Source: Lepeophtheirus salmonis
Taxonomy: Eukaryota; Arthropoda; Copepoda; Siphonostomatoida; Caligidae
Length of the DNA stretch: 64,000 nt
Assembly: GCF_016086655.4 (NCBI RefSeq)
Contig: NC_052137.2
Location: 1,674,001-1,738,000 of the forward strand
Direction: 5' to 3'
Of this stretch, positions 1-11,487 are shown one piece after another; the first letter of the stretch is position 1; the number at the start of each line of letters is the position of its first letter. The notes below the pieces were generated by a model. That model was not told the DNA's origin. It did no database searches and saw only the letters and a list, made by a program, of their open reading frames with translations. A program made the position numbers and the translations under genes.

Positions 1-985
1 GTTTTGGCTTCAATAAATATTTATCTGCATTATGAGAAAGTTTTACAAAAACGGTTAATCATATGACTTCAAAATAGGTCCAAGAAAAAAAATAAAATAC
101 ATCGAAAGCCATTCAGAACAAATTAATACATATTTATGGAAAGGATGGATTTAGTTACAGATATAAATTTTGACGGAAAAATTACAAACGCATTAAAGGC
201 TCGAGAGTTTGATCAACTGATTAAAATTTATGCCATTTTTTCTACTAATAGTCTTTTCCTTTTTTTTCTCCTCCGATTTTTTCCTTGACATTTTTTCCAT
301 TACCATTTTTTCCTAAAATTGTCAAATTTATATGTAAACGAATCTCCAGACAAATTTTTAAAAACATTATTTTATTTACAAATCTCATATTTCATTGGAA
401 GTTCATTTTTTCGCACCTGAAAAAAACAAAATTTCTATTTTCACCTATTTTTTTTTTTTTTTACTATAGATTTTTTTAATAAACGATATGATATAAAATT
501 TATAATATGATATCATCCCAAAAACCTTATATGATCTTTGAACATATTGTTATCATTTAATTATTTGACGATTCTAAGAATAAATAAATTATTTCTTCTG
601 TAATGGCATAATTATTTTCTCAATTATTTGTAAGTAAACGTACTATGAGTCAATTTTATTCATTTTACATTATCTTTTGTTATCTTTGTCTTGCATTAAT
701 AAGCTAGGCTAAGCAATAATTGCAATGCTGTAATCACGGTTTGTTATCAGAGGGCAGAAGAGGAGTTGTAATCCAGGGCATTTTAGCGAATGCTTATGTT
801 TTTTAACTGTAAACTGAGCATATAACTAATAATTAGGGTTTCAAATCCTAAGTATTTTTAGAGTGCAAATTAGGTTTTGGTAATTAGAAAAGGGATTTTT
901 TTAATTTTTAAAACTGTTATCCTTATTCCTTCATTTTGGAGGAGAAGAAAATAATTATAAGGTATAACCATGGCTTCTGCAGAGT
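1..985. other. AT-rich intergenic DNA
   Basis: No gene can be supported here. The stretch is AT-rich with long T and A runs (for example near 440-475). Every open frame is short, low in complexity and without a recognisable domain. The last part merges into the F1 repeat that follows. Confidence 0.6.
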
Positions 986-989
986 TATA

Positions 990-1350
990 TTCGGGAAAAT
1001 TAAAATTTTTATTTAAAAAAATTGAAAAATCCGCAACTATTCCCAAAACATAAATAAAATTCATAGTTATTCTTAAAAAATTAGTTTTTGAGGAAAAAAA
1101 TAAAGTTTAAAGTGTTAAATTGTTTGGAAAAAATTTTCAAAAATTAAATTTTTTGGAAAAAATTTTCAAAAATTAAATTTTTAGTATAAATTATTTTGTG
1201 GAAAAATTTCAAAAATCCACAGTTGTTCACAAAAAATGTAATTAATTTTTTTAAAAAGTCATATTTCGAATGTTAAATTTTCTAGTAGAAAATAAATTCC
1301 TTAATTTGGGGGGTACAGCCCTTCCAGCCCTCCCCCCTTCGGACACCCCT
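990..1350 (-). repeat. F1 repeat copy 1 (reverse orientation)
   Basis: Tandem units of the type AAATTTTTTGGAAAAAATTT with 'CACAGTTGTTCACAAAAAAT' spacers lead into the GC-rich F1 head in reverse (TACAGCCCTTCCAGCC, then CGGACACCCCTAATTA at 1340-1354). The tail end is eroded, so the left boundary is approximate. See the F1 finding for the family definition. Confidence 0.75.
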
Positions 1351-1355
1351 AATTA

Positions 1356-1670
1356 CCCTGAGTGTGAGTACTCATGAATGACGGAGAGTAATGCTGAGGA
1401 GTGATATGTCTAAGGCCTTGTTGGAATTGAGTATCGACGTCGGAGACGAAGAGTAACGAGGGTTTGCTCCGGAGTTTTTCATTGCTGGACTCGGAGTAGA
1501 ATTGAGGATTGACATTGGAGTAATTTTTCCCAATATAGTTGCTATATATGGAGTGGAATTTGTGTTTATTGCCTTTCTCTCACAGTTGCTTGCAGCTGAT
1601 CTTATAAAACATCATGGCAATTGACAGCTAAGTCCCTCTCCTCCCAAACATTCATCACATTGTCTGAATT
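1356..1670 (+). repeat. F5 foldback element, single arm
   Basis: Starts with TACTCATGAATGACGGAGAG and continues through 'GGACTCGGAGTAGAATTGAGG' like the left arms at 4548 and 10642. It ends with the 'TCTCCTCCCAAACATTC' spacer. The inverted right arm seen in the complete copies is absent, so this is a truncated copy. Confidence 0.65.
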
Positions 1671-2030
1671 ACCACGTTCATTGTAGATTTCTTTTATCTT
1701 TATATACAGGCAAGACATAATTTATGCAACAGTGCATAAAACTCATCTTTTAGAAGTTATATTAAGACCTAATAATTTTTGGGAAAGTTCAAACAAAATA
1801 CAATTTTAGTTCTTTTTTTTGTAATTTCTAACTCAAAATCGATTTTTTAATAGTTGCAACAGTCTCCAATGACTATTACAAGTATGTATTTGGTAAACTT
1901 CTACTTCAGCAGAAAAATGGTTAACCTTGGAAGTAAATTTTATAGAGACAAACGTGGAAACAGCCATTTTTGCTCTATAATGGAAACTACTCCACATTGT
2001 TTGTGGGTATGTCATCGTTTAAATATAATA
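1671..2030. other. Intergenic, short dispersed motif
   Basis: No gene. A segment near 1830-1860 (TAACTCAAAATCGATTTTTT then AGTTGCAAC) resembles segments at 9060-9105 and 32505-32545, where the same motif ends in CTGCTGCAACC or CTGTTGCAATC. This suggests a minor dispersed repeat about 45 bp long at its core. Confidence 0.45.
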
Positions 2031-2475
2031 TACCAAGTGGTACATTGAAATCTGAGCACGTACTAATTCAATAATTAATGAAGGTTGGGTGATTCAAATA
2101 AATTCATATTCCTATATATTAAAGCATAAACAATTAGTTACAAAAAAAAAAAAACAAATGACACCTCTCTTGTTTACGTACAAGTCTAGAAAATGACACT
2201 TGGACGTGATCGACGAATTTCCATTCGCGCATTCCAACCTGTTGGGTGTCTCCAAGACCACCGTTTACCTAGTCAGCAAGTCCGAAACGTTGGAGAGGAA
2301 GAAGGGCTCTGGCAAAAGGCCAAATTGGACGTGGAGTTGATAAAGAAAACAGGCCAGGTCAATCCCTTAAGTCCATGAGGACCCATGCAAGAGCTCTCGG
2401 AGTTTCACACCGGACTATCGAAAGAGCTATGAAAAAAGTGGGAATAAGAACCTTGTGAAGGTGGAGAGACACCAG
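2031..2475 (+). pseudogene. Tc1/mariner-like transposase N-terminal relic
   Basis: The left end (ACCAAGTGGTACATTGAAAT, 2032 onward) matches the inverted right end of the copy at 59701-60314, which marks a terminal repeat. From about 2200 to 2470 a broken plus-strand frame encodes fragments typical of the helix-turn-helix end of a Tc1/mariner transposase: LLGVSKTTVY, SETLERKKGSGKRPN, then a region resembling SMRALA and RTIERAMKKVG. Several stops and frame changes interrupt it and the DDE domain is missing. It belongs to the same element family as the copies at 14569, 50658 and 59701. Confidence 0.75.
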
Positions 2476-2639
2476 CATTAATACTAAATGAATATTGTCT
2501 CTCAATATGATGAATTCGAAGCGTTTTTTTACCGGTCTACTTAGCCAGATGTGGCTCGTTAGATGTCTGCATCTGGCTCGCAGACAAATCTGTAATAAAT
2601 AAAAAATGATTACGTCAAAAATATTGTAGCAAATCTGCT

Positions 2640-3540
2640 GGTAGGTGCTATCTTCAGTGTGGCACAACGTTAAAGTTCTGATTTCCTATTTTGTGAATGA
2701 GGAGTATCGTACTTTTCAGAGGGAAGGGACAGAAGAATTCGTCTTTGTAGAAAGGGGAGGTTCTGCAGTGTGGCAAATACGCAAGCATAAAATTGCATCG
2801 ATGAAACGATCAAGTATAAAATCGCACTTCGACACATGCCATACCACATTTGCATCGATATATCCATGGAGGGACAGCAGGAAGAAAGCTTGCCAACATT
2901 GAAACAGGTCGTTCATTACACTTTGTAAAACTGGGAGAGTGTAAATAGACATGCACAGCAAGGGGCACGACTCAACATCTTGATCTTCAGCAGCTGGCGG
3001 ACTTCACATATAACCTCCTACGGTCATTCAAGGCATGTTTTTGAGAATTTTGTGAGCGCACTCATCTTTTTAAGTTCATCACCCATCCACACAAGTGTGT
3101 AGGGGACAGCGCCGAACTGAGTTACATCCCCGGTGTCTCCGTGAAAAACTTTCAGCTACAAGTTGCTGACTTGAAGACCTCATGTGGGTGAATAAGTTTA
3201 AGTCATTGAATGAAGATTTAGAAATAATTGCACGACAGCAATCAGAGTTGTGAAGCAAACAAAAGTGAGGAGAAATGAAAAAAACTTCAATCCGCAAACC
3301 AGCTGATTGTAAAAACTTGGAACGCTCTTCCAAGTAACATACTCATCCACAATAGCGTTTGAGTATTGCTGTACTGACAATGTTTGGCTCTGGGTATGCA
3401 TGTGAGCAGTCTTTCTCATATCTAAAGAACATTTAGACCAACCTACGATCAACATATAGCGTGACTCTAACAGAATTATATTTTAAAATATGTGGTGCTC
3501 ATGGCTCCCTTAGACAAAAAGGTTCCTGACCCCTGTCCAA
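2640..3540 (+). pseudogene. hAT-type transposase relic
   Basis: The region begins with an open frame resembling the zinc-finger start of hAT transposons related to GTF2IRD2 (KVLISYFVNEEYRTFQREGT, followed by an SSIKSHFDTCHTTF block, 2660-2890). After many stops it ends with a degraded hAT dimerisation block near 3380-3490: 'LFGSGYACEQSFSYLKNI', compared with the family pattern of FGS-Y-CE--FS-MK-IK. The right edge near 3520-3536 reads GTTCCTGACCCCTG, the reverse complement of a typical hAT end CAGGGGTCAGGAAC. The middle is badly decayed and no functional protein is possible. Assignment to hAT is fairly sure from the C-terminal block and the terminus together. Confidence 0.72.
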
Positions 3541-4547
3541 GAGTCTTCTAACAATTATTTGTTAAAAATAAATATAAAATATTAATTAAACCTTTTAATT
3601 TAATTTGTTAGGCAAATTTGCTCATTTACATTACTCAAAAACAGGTGGGCTCATTTGTTGTACAAGGAGTGTGCAAAGGGAAAGTGCTAATCCACCGTCG
3701 GTCTAATATTAATAGATCGTTGTCGTGTTAACATCTTGCTCTTTAAGTTGACGAATTATCACCTACTTTATGCTTTGTTTTTTTTTAAATACATAATAAA
3801 ATAAAAGGTTCTTCTCTCTATAGAGGTAATGCATTATTTCCCTTCAAAATCATGTAACATACAGCTGATTTTAACAAGCTTCTTAATTCAGTAGCAAGAT
3901 ATGCCTCGCTCCTGCCTTCTCCTTGCACTCGGTTCAAATCTATCTGACTAATAATGAGTAAGAATAACTATTATGTATAGGGATGATGAAATACAAACAC
4001 TAAAACCCCAAATGTAGTCACTTAGGATACTAGTGCTTACAAATTAGAAGTATAAAGCTATCAAATGTATCACTTTTTTGCTATCAAATAAAAAATTCTG
4101 TAAATGCATCAATTCATGAAAAAATTACCATAAGAGGAAGAAATATACGATATATTTTTTTTTTTGCAGGAAATGATTAACTTTTTATTTCCTGCACTAA
4201 GTTTAAATGAACAAAATATCAAAATGATTTGATAATGAATTATAAATTAATGATAAAAACATATATTGGTCTAAATAGTAAATGGTCATGCCGTAGATAC
4301 GTTCATTTAAAAGATGGGCTCTGTGAGACAAAATCATTAAAATGATAAAAACTAGCAACGGTATCCGACATTACTAAATTTTGTTTGTTAAACCGTAAAA
4401 CAAAGTTTTGAGTGGATTTGTACCCTACATTTAAAAAATCCCGCTTTTTTACTATTGATAAATATTTATGCCCAGGCGGATAATTAAATATGTATTTAAT
4501 AATTAAAAAGATATTACATAGAATTATATACAAAACTAGATTGAAGA
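3541..4547. other. Intergenic AT-rich DNA
   Basis: No supported gene or named repeat. The minus-strand frame over 4303-4560 is AT-driven and has no recognisable domain. Confidence 0.55.
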
Positions 4548-5125
4548 TTTGTGCGTCCACATCAAAGAAGGAGAGTAAAATTGAAGATTTGTTTAGGAGT
4601 TAAAAGTGTAAGTCCTTGTTGGACTCTGAGTATAATAGAGGATCGACAAAGGAGGATTTCTTATCAATGTCCATGTTTATTTCGATCTTCTCCTCTCCTC
4701 GTCTCAGCTAGTTGTAGATGATCTAGGGAAATGTCAGCTTGTCTGCTCTCTCTCCAAACATTCTTTAATGCTCATTTTCCGTTGATGGTTTTTTTCAACA
4801 TGCTCAAAATGCTAACGATATACATCACCATGGAGGAAAAAAGTACTATCCACCAGTATGTTAAAAAAAATTACCTTAAATTAACGTAGTCACCCTGGAA
4901 ATTTAAAGAAGATTTTGGGGAAGATCATTTTAGCTGCCCTGACCTTCATTTAATTAGTTGCGAGAAGCTACGAGATGAGAGACGTAAACACAATCCCCAC
5001 TCCACATCTAGCAATGATATATATGCAGGAATTACTCCAATGTCGATCCTCAAATCTACTACGAGTTCAACAACGACTAAAACTTATAACTCCTTTGTAT
5101 GGTTATCTGTCATTCATGATAAAAC
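4548..5125 (+). repeat. F5 foldback element, complete copy
   Basis: Left arm motifs (GAGAGTAA, AGTCCTTGTTGGACTC, GAGGATCGACA) recur in inverted order and complement in the right arm (TGTCGATCCTC, ACTCCTTTGTATGG, TGTCATTCATGAT). The two arms, each about 200 bp, are separated by a short centre that includes 'TCTCTCTCCAAACATTCTT'. There is no coding capacity. A transcript through it could fold into a long hairpin. Confidence 0.7.
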
Positions 5126-5159
5126 ACATTTGTGATTAAACTTTATAGTTTATAGTACG

Positions 5160-6072
5160 TAAAGAGTGGCCCATGAAACTTTTTTTATTTAATATTGCTA
5201 TTAAAAAAAAGACGAATGGATATTTTTCAATATTTTTTTTTTATTTGAAAGCCTCAATATTCCGGTTAATAATGTAACACCACTTTATTCATATGGCCGC
5301 CGGCGCTGCACTCTCAGTAGTCCATTCTGTCGACCCAATTTGTCAATACATTTTCGATTGTGTGAGCTTCAATAGCTGCAATGGATACTCCAATTTCGTG
5401 TTTCAAATCGTCAATCGTCTCTGGATGGTTGGTGTAACATTTATCCTTGACGGTTTCCCACAAAAAATAGCCAACAGAGTCAAATCTCAGCTACGAGGTG
5501 GCCAGTTGACGTTGCCGTTTCGGCTTATGATGCGATTGTCGAAGACAGTGCGCAAAAGATCCACTGTAACGTTGGCTGTATGGCACGTAGCGCCATCCTG
5601 TTGGAACCAAATGTCGTCGATGTCTTCCTTTTTCATTTGGGGAAACAAAAAATCTTCCAACATGTCCCGATAGCGCTCACCATTGACCGTAACAGCAGCT
5701 CCTTGCTCGTTTTCTCTTTTTTTCGCTTTCGACAACAGCAGCAATGTTTTCGATTGAGCGCACTGGACAAACACGGGAACGCGTTGTTTTATCCATTTAC
5801 GAATCAGTTTCGCGCACACGCTTCACAAATTTACCCACAAACTGCCTGGAAGGCGCTTTATTTCGACCAACGTAATTTTCTTGCAGTTTCGTTTGAAGAC
5901 TCTCCATTTTGGAAGTAAGTCTTTAGTATTTTCCAATTTTCTTTGCGCGTAAACTTAATCATTTCGTAAACCAGATACCTTTTACAAAATATTAGACATA
6001 ATGAAAATGTTACTACAGCTGTCAGACGTCAAAAAGGGGTAGTTCAAAATGCAACGCTAGATGGGCCACCCG
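5160..6072 (-). mobile_element. mariner element, internally deleted
   Basis: The two ends carry GTGGCCCAT (5166-5174) and its complement ATGGGCCAC (6061-6069), which looks like a terminal inverted repeat. Between them lies a minus-strand mariner transposase relic. It covers an N-terminal helix-turn-helix part (about 5935-5780, with APSRQFVGKFVKRVRE), a jump to the catalytic middle (IDDIWFQQDGATCHT, about 5640-5590) and the C-terminal part (VNWPPRS, then DKCYTNHPETIDDLKHEI). Typical mariner elements are about 1.3 kb; this one is about 0.9 kb, so an internal piece is missing. Stops and at least two frame changes make it inactive. Confidence 0.82.
5487..5819 (-). pseudogene. mariner transposase fragment
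   Basis: This is the longest open stretch of the deleted mariner described above. It contains 'GERYRDMLEDFLFPQMKK', 'WFQQDGATCHTA' (the second catalytic Asp region) and 'NWPPRS'. A TGA then replaces the Cys normally followed by Asp-Leu-Thr-Pro-Leu-Asp-Tyr, and the remaining C-terminus continues in another frame. The first catalytic block appears to be deleted. Confidence 0.8.
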
Positions 6073-6640
6073 TTCAATGTTATCTCCTCAAGAATGGAAG
6101 AATAATGGAAACAGCTTTAGAAAATAAAAAAATATATTTATTTGGCTATAACTACAAAAAACCGGGCCCTCTTCCATTATAGCTTTATTTTCATCTATGT
6201 TCATCACTTTGTATAAACTATCTTTACGAGCAACTCTTTAACCCAACGTATAACTGACCAATATTACTCATAAGAAAATATAGTCTAAGACCAGGTCAAT
6301 CCTCGTTGGGGAGAGAAGAGGAAATTAACACTTAAAACCATGTAGATTTGAATAACGTACCAAGATGGTGTAATTGTCGTCATAAGGAACATCGGAAATC
6401 AAAATTTAATTGAATACTTTCTTAACATAACGTCGTAAAGTTTTTGTAGTCAAATTAATATTTTTAAGGGGTGTGTGGTTAATCAAAAACACATATTCTT
6501 GGGAGGAGATGAAAAAAAAGTACCACCAAATTCCACATTTTAGAGTTATGTAAAAAATGAAACCAGTGAATGACCTCATATCAACAAGATTTTATAATGT
6601 TCTACGTGTTTTAAATATATATTATTATATATAAAAAGTA
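6073..6640. other. Intergenic, fragmentary repeat
   Basis: No gene. The segment near 6080-6110 (TATCTCCTCAAGAATGGAAG) resembles segments at about 7205, 11262 and 52345, so it is probably the edge of another dispersed repeat. Confidence 0.45.
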
Positions 6641-7185
6641 TAATGGTCGGATACAAGAAATTTCATCACGCTCTTTTAACCAGAAGGCAAATTCATCCCT
6701 CGGACAAGTTCATTCCTAGACAATTTCATCGCAAGAAAAGTTCACCCAGAGGAAAAAACATATTTTTATATAATATGTTATTTCTAATTATTAGTGAAGG
6801 TAACATGAGGGGGGTGTTGGTTAGCTTACTAGTAAAAGCATAGAACCCTAGATAATTTGAAAAAATCGCCACAAGGAGTGGTAATTAAGTGAGTAATATA
6901 TCTATATTCAATTTTGGGAAATAAAAATATCTCAAAGCTATGTAGCAAATTTGTAGGGTAATGGTCTTATAAAGTGTTTGCATAAGGATAAGTTCTTAGG
7001 AACTTATTTAGAAAGATAATGAGTATATTATCGAATGATTAAATCTTTGTATTAAGGAGTAGAATAAAATACAACATCATATGTAGTTGATTTTTTTCAT
7101 TAAGATATATTCCTCGCGATGAACTTTTCACGTAATAAACTTGCTACGAGAGGAATTGGTCTTGGAGTGAAAAGAAATCCTTGGT
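6640..7185. repeat. Possible foldback repeat with ATTCAT-rich ends
   Basis: The left part (6650-6760) contains the submotifs AAATTCATCCCTCGGACAAG and ATTTCATCGCAAGAAAAGTT. The right part (7105-7185) carries related submotifs in the opposite orientation (CCTCGCGATGAACTTTTCAC, CTACGAGAGGAATT). This suggests a decayed inverted-repeat element. The alignment is by eye and imperfect. Confidence 0.4.
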
Positions 7186-7424
7186 CTTACTCAATACTTA
7201 TTAAATGATCTCTCCTCAAAAATGAAGAAGAATAATAACAGCTTGATAATTTTTTTTTTTTTTTTTTTAAATATAATGTGATTGGGCATGGAGTACTTTA
7301 GTCTATAGCTGAACATTATCGAAAATCAAATTCATTATTTTAAAACATGTGATTCCCTCTTTTTTTTTCTTTTTTTTAATGAGCTCATTTTTAAGAATGT
7401 GTTTTCATCCGACATACAAACAAA

Positions 7425-7787
7425 GGGTGTCCGCAGGGGATGGGGGAGGGGCTTTAACCCCCCTCCACCAAAGGATTTTTTACTTTTGGCTAGAAAATTT
7501 AATTTTTCAAATTTTTTTTTGCCAAAAAATTTAATATTTGAATTTTTTTTTCCAAAAAATTTTAATTTTTATGAAGAGCTGTGAATATTTACTTTTCAAA
7601 TTTTTTTTTGTCGATAAATGTTGTTTTTTTTATATTTTCTTTCAAAAAATTTAACATTTGAAATTTTTATTATAAAACTTTATTTTATTTTTTTGATTTT
7701 ATATTTGAAATGTAATTTTGAAAAAAAATACACTACCCCCCAACAAAAAAAAAATATATATATATGCATAATCCTGCGTAGGCCCCT
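7425..7787 (+). repeat. F1 repeat copy 2
   Basis: Starts GGGTGTCCGCAGGGGATGGG and ends ATAATCCTGCGTAGGCCCCT. The interior has about five AAATTTTTTTCCAAAAAATT-type units. Short AT-rich open frames here are by-products of the array. Confidence 0.85.
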
Positions 7788-8120
7788 GCATGAACAGACA
7801 TACTTTGATTTATTCACATAGATATTAAAGCATATCAAATAATGAAAATTGTATATAAATTTATGACATATGTCCTACATTGCTCATAATTATCTATTTT
7901 GTATAGTTCATATTTCAGTATATTTGTGTACACAATGTGCAGTGCCCATACAAAATGTTTTATATCATGTCATAAAACTGCTTAATTACAACTTTTCCAT
8001 AAAAAAGAAAGCAGAACAAAAATGAATTTATTTTCTTGAATGACATTCCTTGATAAGTATGTATCTATATATGTCACCACAAAAAATCCCAATTCATTGT
8101 TGAGGGGGGCAATAAATCGT
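7788..8120. other. Intergenic AT-rich DNA
   Basis: No gene or recognisable repeat between the F1 copy and the Tc1-like relic. Confidence 0.5.
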
Positions 8121-8124
8121 ACAA

Positions 8125-8710
8125 ATATATGAGGTGTGTCAACAAAAAAACAGTCTTAAACAATCTACTTTGGCACACTGTATAATCTTCCCTCAACAAT
8201 TCATAATTTATCTTTCTATCTCGAAATCCTTGGTTACGACGTCATAACAGTTCTCGGTTAACCACTGCATGGAGATTTTGGACACATGGCAGGATGCTGA
8301 GTCCTGTTGCCACACCCAGGGCCTGTCTCCGGCCACCCCCGGCCCAGATCCTTGCCATGGCCTTCATGGACCTGGTAGGGTCCTCCTCAACCATCTTCTT
8401 CACCTTGTTGACAAAGTCGGTGTCCCTGACCTACCTATCGGCGCCCTCCTCCTTGGGTGCCCTCTTTATGGTGGCATCAACATCCCAGGTGTCCTCTAGC
8501 TTCTTACGGAAACGCTGAACAGTCCGTAAATTCACTCCTAAGGTTGAAGCAATCGTTGAATTGGAGATTTCACCTCCATTATTACCCAATGCCGTGACTA
8601 CGGCGAACCTCGAAAGCTCCTCGTTCCACTTATAGCTCTTTATCTCCTCATATGATGACGGCATGATGCTAACTGAACTACGATTCGTCCGCTATTTGGT
8701 AACCGGTTTT
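8125..8710 (-). pseudogene. Tc1/mariner-like transposase, internally deleted
   Basis: The minus strand from ATG at 8664 encodes a helix-turn-helix start: 'ISNSTIASTLGVNLRTVQRF' and 'RKKLEDTWDVDATIKRAPKE'. After a stop near 8434 it continues with 'VRDTDFVNKVKKMVEEDP' and 'TRSMKAMARIW'. It then jumps, near 8310-8230, to a block from the catalytic half (QDSASCHVSKISMQWLTEN in a shifted frame). The DDE core is lost. It differs in sequence from the CCGAGTGGTCC family, so it is probably a second Tc1/mariner lineage. Confidence 0.75.
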
Positions 8711-9644
8711 TTATTTGATAATGTCGTCTTCAAGTTATCAAGGTTTAAAGTAGACGACAATTTGATCTCCTCTCCCTGTACATTCTCAAAAATGAGTCCT
8801 TCACGGGAAAACCTTGCTTTATTAATATAGAAGAATCAACGCCCCAATATTATATCGACATATTATATTTGGGTCAATTATTGGCTGTCAATTTCTGGTA
8901 CTGCTTAAAAGTACTCAGGAACGTTAACAGTAGTAATCTATAGCCTTTATTCGTTTCATAAGAATTTACCTTTCTCCAATGTAGCATTATTAATAGAATT
9001 TCCTCATAGTTATTTTTCTTTAAGTGTGATTGGAAACAATACTATTTGGTCTAACTTTTTTAATTTAATACTCAAACTCGATTTTTAAACTGCTGCAACC
9101 GGATACGGGGAAAGTAGCAACTTTTTGACAAGTAATGGGAGGGGGGGGGATTTTTGTCTTGTATAATCTCCAAATATTTTCAACAATAGTAAATTGTATT
9201 AAATTTCGACTCGTCCTAGTCAAAACAACTCACTGTAATTGATGCAAAAAACAAAAAGCTTTGTAACAGCTGTCTATCTATGTTATGTAGTCCAATATTT
9301 CTATATAGTATGTACTTACTTAATTATCAGTTAATTTTCATATTTTAGAGGCAGGAGAAAGTTCATATACTACAAATAAAATTAGAGTCAAGTCAAGACA
9401 TTTGGGATGGAGTCTCTAATTTATCCAAACAAATACAAGTACTTTAATATTTTTATTGAGTCCTCAGATTTATTTTGAGTTCATTTAAATTCCATGATTC
9501 TTTTATTTTTTTAAATTGGAGTCTACAGGCTTTCTTGCGTCCAGTTATATCCAAATTGATAAATGATGTGTCATTCATCGTTAACATTTTACTATTAAAA
9601 AAAATTCCTCATTAAAGATACACAACAGAGTTATTTATAACCTG
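8711..9644. other. Intergenic AT-rich DNA
   Basis: No gene. Near 9060-9105 lies the short dispersed motif 'CTCAAACTCGATTTTTAAAC' with TGCTGCAACC, shared with 1830 and 32510. A G-run occurs near 9140. Confidence 0.5.
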
Positions 9645-9752
9645 TGAAAAAATTGTTCCTGTCTCCGGCTAGGTGGACAGACTGGTTTTGGGCCATTTAT
9701 TAGGTTTCTGTTTGGTGGAAAGTTTGCGAGATATAATAAAGGTAACGACGTG
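9645..9752 (-). repeat. F4 repeat, partial
   Basis: Ends with ATAATAAAGGTAACGACGTG, the inverse of the F4 start seen at 63426 (CGTCGTTACCTTTATTGTAT). Only about half of the roughly 215-bp unit is present. Confidence 0.55.
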
Positions 9753-9820
9753 AGGGAAGAAAAGTTACAATACAATCTTCTCTTCAATGAATCCCTTCCA
9801 GGATTTCCACCAATGTATAT

Positions 9821-10570
9821 ATTTGGTTGGGGAAAAAGTAATTTCGTATTTCCCGCGCTTTATTTAAATGAGCATATCTTTTTCATTATTGGTCACATCG
9901 CATCATACGATAAAGTGTTGTAAAGGTGTGAGTATATACTACAAACACTTTTCAGACAGAATTGCGCTTGGATGGTTAGGTCTTGAATTATCGTGCGTCG
10001 AGTATGGAGGTTTCAAAGGAAGAAATTCGCCATATTTTAAAAATCTCATGAAATGAATTTCCATTTGCTGCTTAATCGAAAGAAACTGGAGATGAAAAAT
10101 GGATCCCTTAAGAGGTCGTGGTGGAAATCCAATAAAGTGGCCAAGCCAGGAAGGTGATCCTTTTTGTTTGGTGAGATTGGTAGGGGAATAATCTACTATG
10201 GCCTGCTCCCATTCGGCCAAACGCTCAATTCTGCACTCTCTTCGAACAGCTTTACGGTTTGAAGATAGGCCAGCATTGGTGAATATGACAGGTATCGTCT
10301 TTCATCAAGAGAACACCATGCCACATATATCTTTGATGACGCGCCAGAAGCACTCCGGGAGCTCGTATAGAGAGCTCTTATGCATCCACCCCACAGTCCG
10401 TATCTGTCACCAATTGACTACCACCTGTTCCTGTCTATGGGCAACGCGCTTGGGGATACAAATTTGGCCTCAATAGAGACCTATGGAAATCGATTATGCA
10501 AGTTTTTTGCCAATAGGGACAAGTTCCTTTCAGTGATGTTAGGACTGAGTGACGAGTTACCTATTTGAAG
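9821..10570 (+). mobile_element. mariner (Hsmar1-like) relic
   Basis: The left end GGTTGGGGAAAAAGTAATTT resembles mariner terminal repeats, and its inverse closes the fragment at 33790-33815. The plus-strand frames give, in order: 'EVSKEEIRHILK' (about 10000), 'TGDEKWI' (first catalytic Asp region, about 10085), 'KVILFVW' and 'LLWPAPIRPNAQF'. They continue with 'VFHQENTMPHISLMTRQK' (second catalytic region, Asp changed to Glu in QEN) and 'HPPHSPYLSPIDYHLFLSM' with the third catalytic Asp (10380-10440). Many stops and frameshifts are present. The right terminal repeat could not be placed. Confidence 0.8.
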
Positions 10571-10641
10571 AGCTCTAAAAAAATATTATCCAAACCGAGT
10601 TTGGCAATTTGAATCATTTTTCATTATTAAGGAGAGAACAT

Positions 10642-11253
10642 CTAAGTAAAAACTGTGATTGCTCATGAAAGGTGGAGAGTAACCCTGAGGATTTGTTGGG
10701 GAGTCATATGTATAAGTCCTTCTAACGGACTCAGAGTAGAGTTGAGGATATACATAGGAGTAGTTATTTCTTATATGTCTTTACTAGATAAGGTGTTCAT
10801 AGATGCTTGCAACCCATCTAATAAAACGTCATGAAGGCTACGCTGTTCTTCTCTCAAACATTCTTCGAACTGCTAGAGTTGTCATTTCCTTTTTCAAGCC
10901 TTTTATTATAGAAATCTTGAAGATTATATTGTCTTAAATATGTCTATTGATTAAAATATGACCTGGCAGTATTTTAAAAAAAATCATAAAATTAACGTGG
11001 TAAATCTAACAATTTGAAGAATTTTTGGGATGAGAGCAGATTTGCAGTCATGACGTTTTATAAAATCAGATGCAAGAAGCTGGTAGAGAATCGAAGGAAA
11101 TAAACATAAATCCTACTCGGTATATAGCAAGGACTTAGGCAGAATTACTCCGTTTTTGAACCTCAATTCTACTCATGGTCCAGCAAGGACACACACTTAT
11201 AACGCCTCAACTCAGTGTTACTCTCCTTTATTCGTGTTTATACTTTAAAGGTA
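10642..11253 (+). repeat. F5 foldback element, complete copy
   Basis: Left arm (GAGAGTAACCCTGAGGATTT, CGGACTCAGAGTAGAGTTGA) and right arm (CTCAATTCTACTC, AACGCCTCAACTCAGTGTTA, CTCTCCTTTATTCG) are inverted complements over about 200 bp each. The centre includes 'GTCATGACGTTTTATAAAAT' and a TCTCTCAAACATTCTTC block shared with other copies. It is non-coding. Confidence 0.78.
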
Positions 11254-11487
11254 GATGTTTTCTCCTCAAGAATGAAATTAGATAACTCGCGTTGTCTGGG
11301 TCCTTGCGATTGTCTCTTAAAAGTCGATGGCTCATTAAGCTAACTAAGACAGAGTTTTGATATATATTAAGGGGATTAGGGTGGGTTTTTTGGTTTTTAT
11401 TTTAATTTCGGTTACAGCTAGTTCGGAAAAGTTGTCATGTGCTAGGAAAATAACCTATACAAAATTTCCTTTGGGTTCTAGGAGAAT

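Noticed and set aside
3920..3945. GGTTCAAATC resembling a tRNA T-loop or B box
   Set aside because: No cloverleaf could be built around it: no matching acceptor stem or anticodon arm at the right distance.
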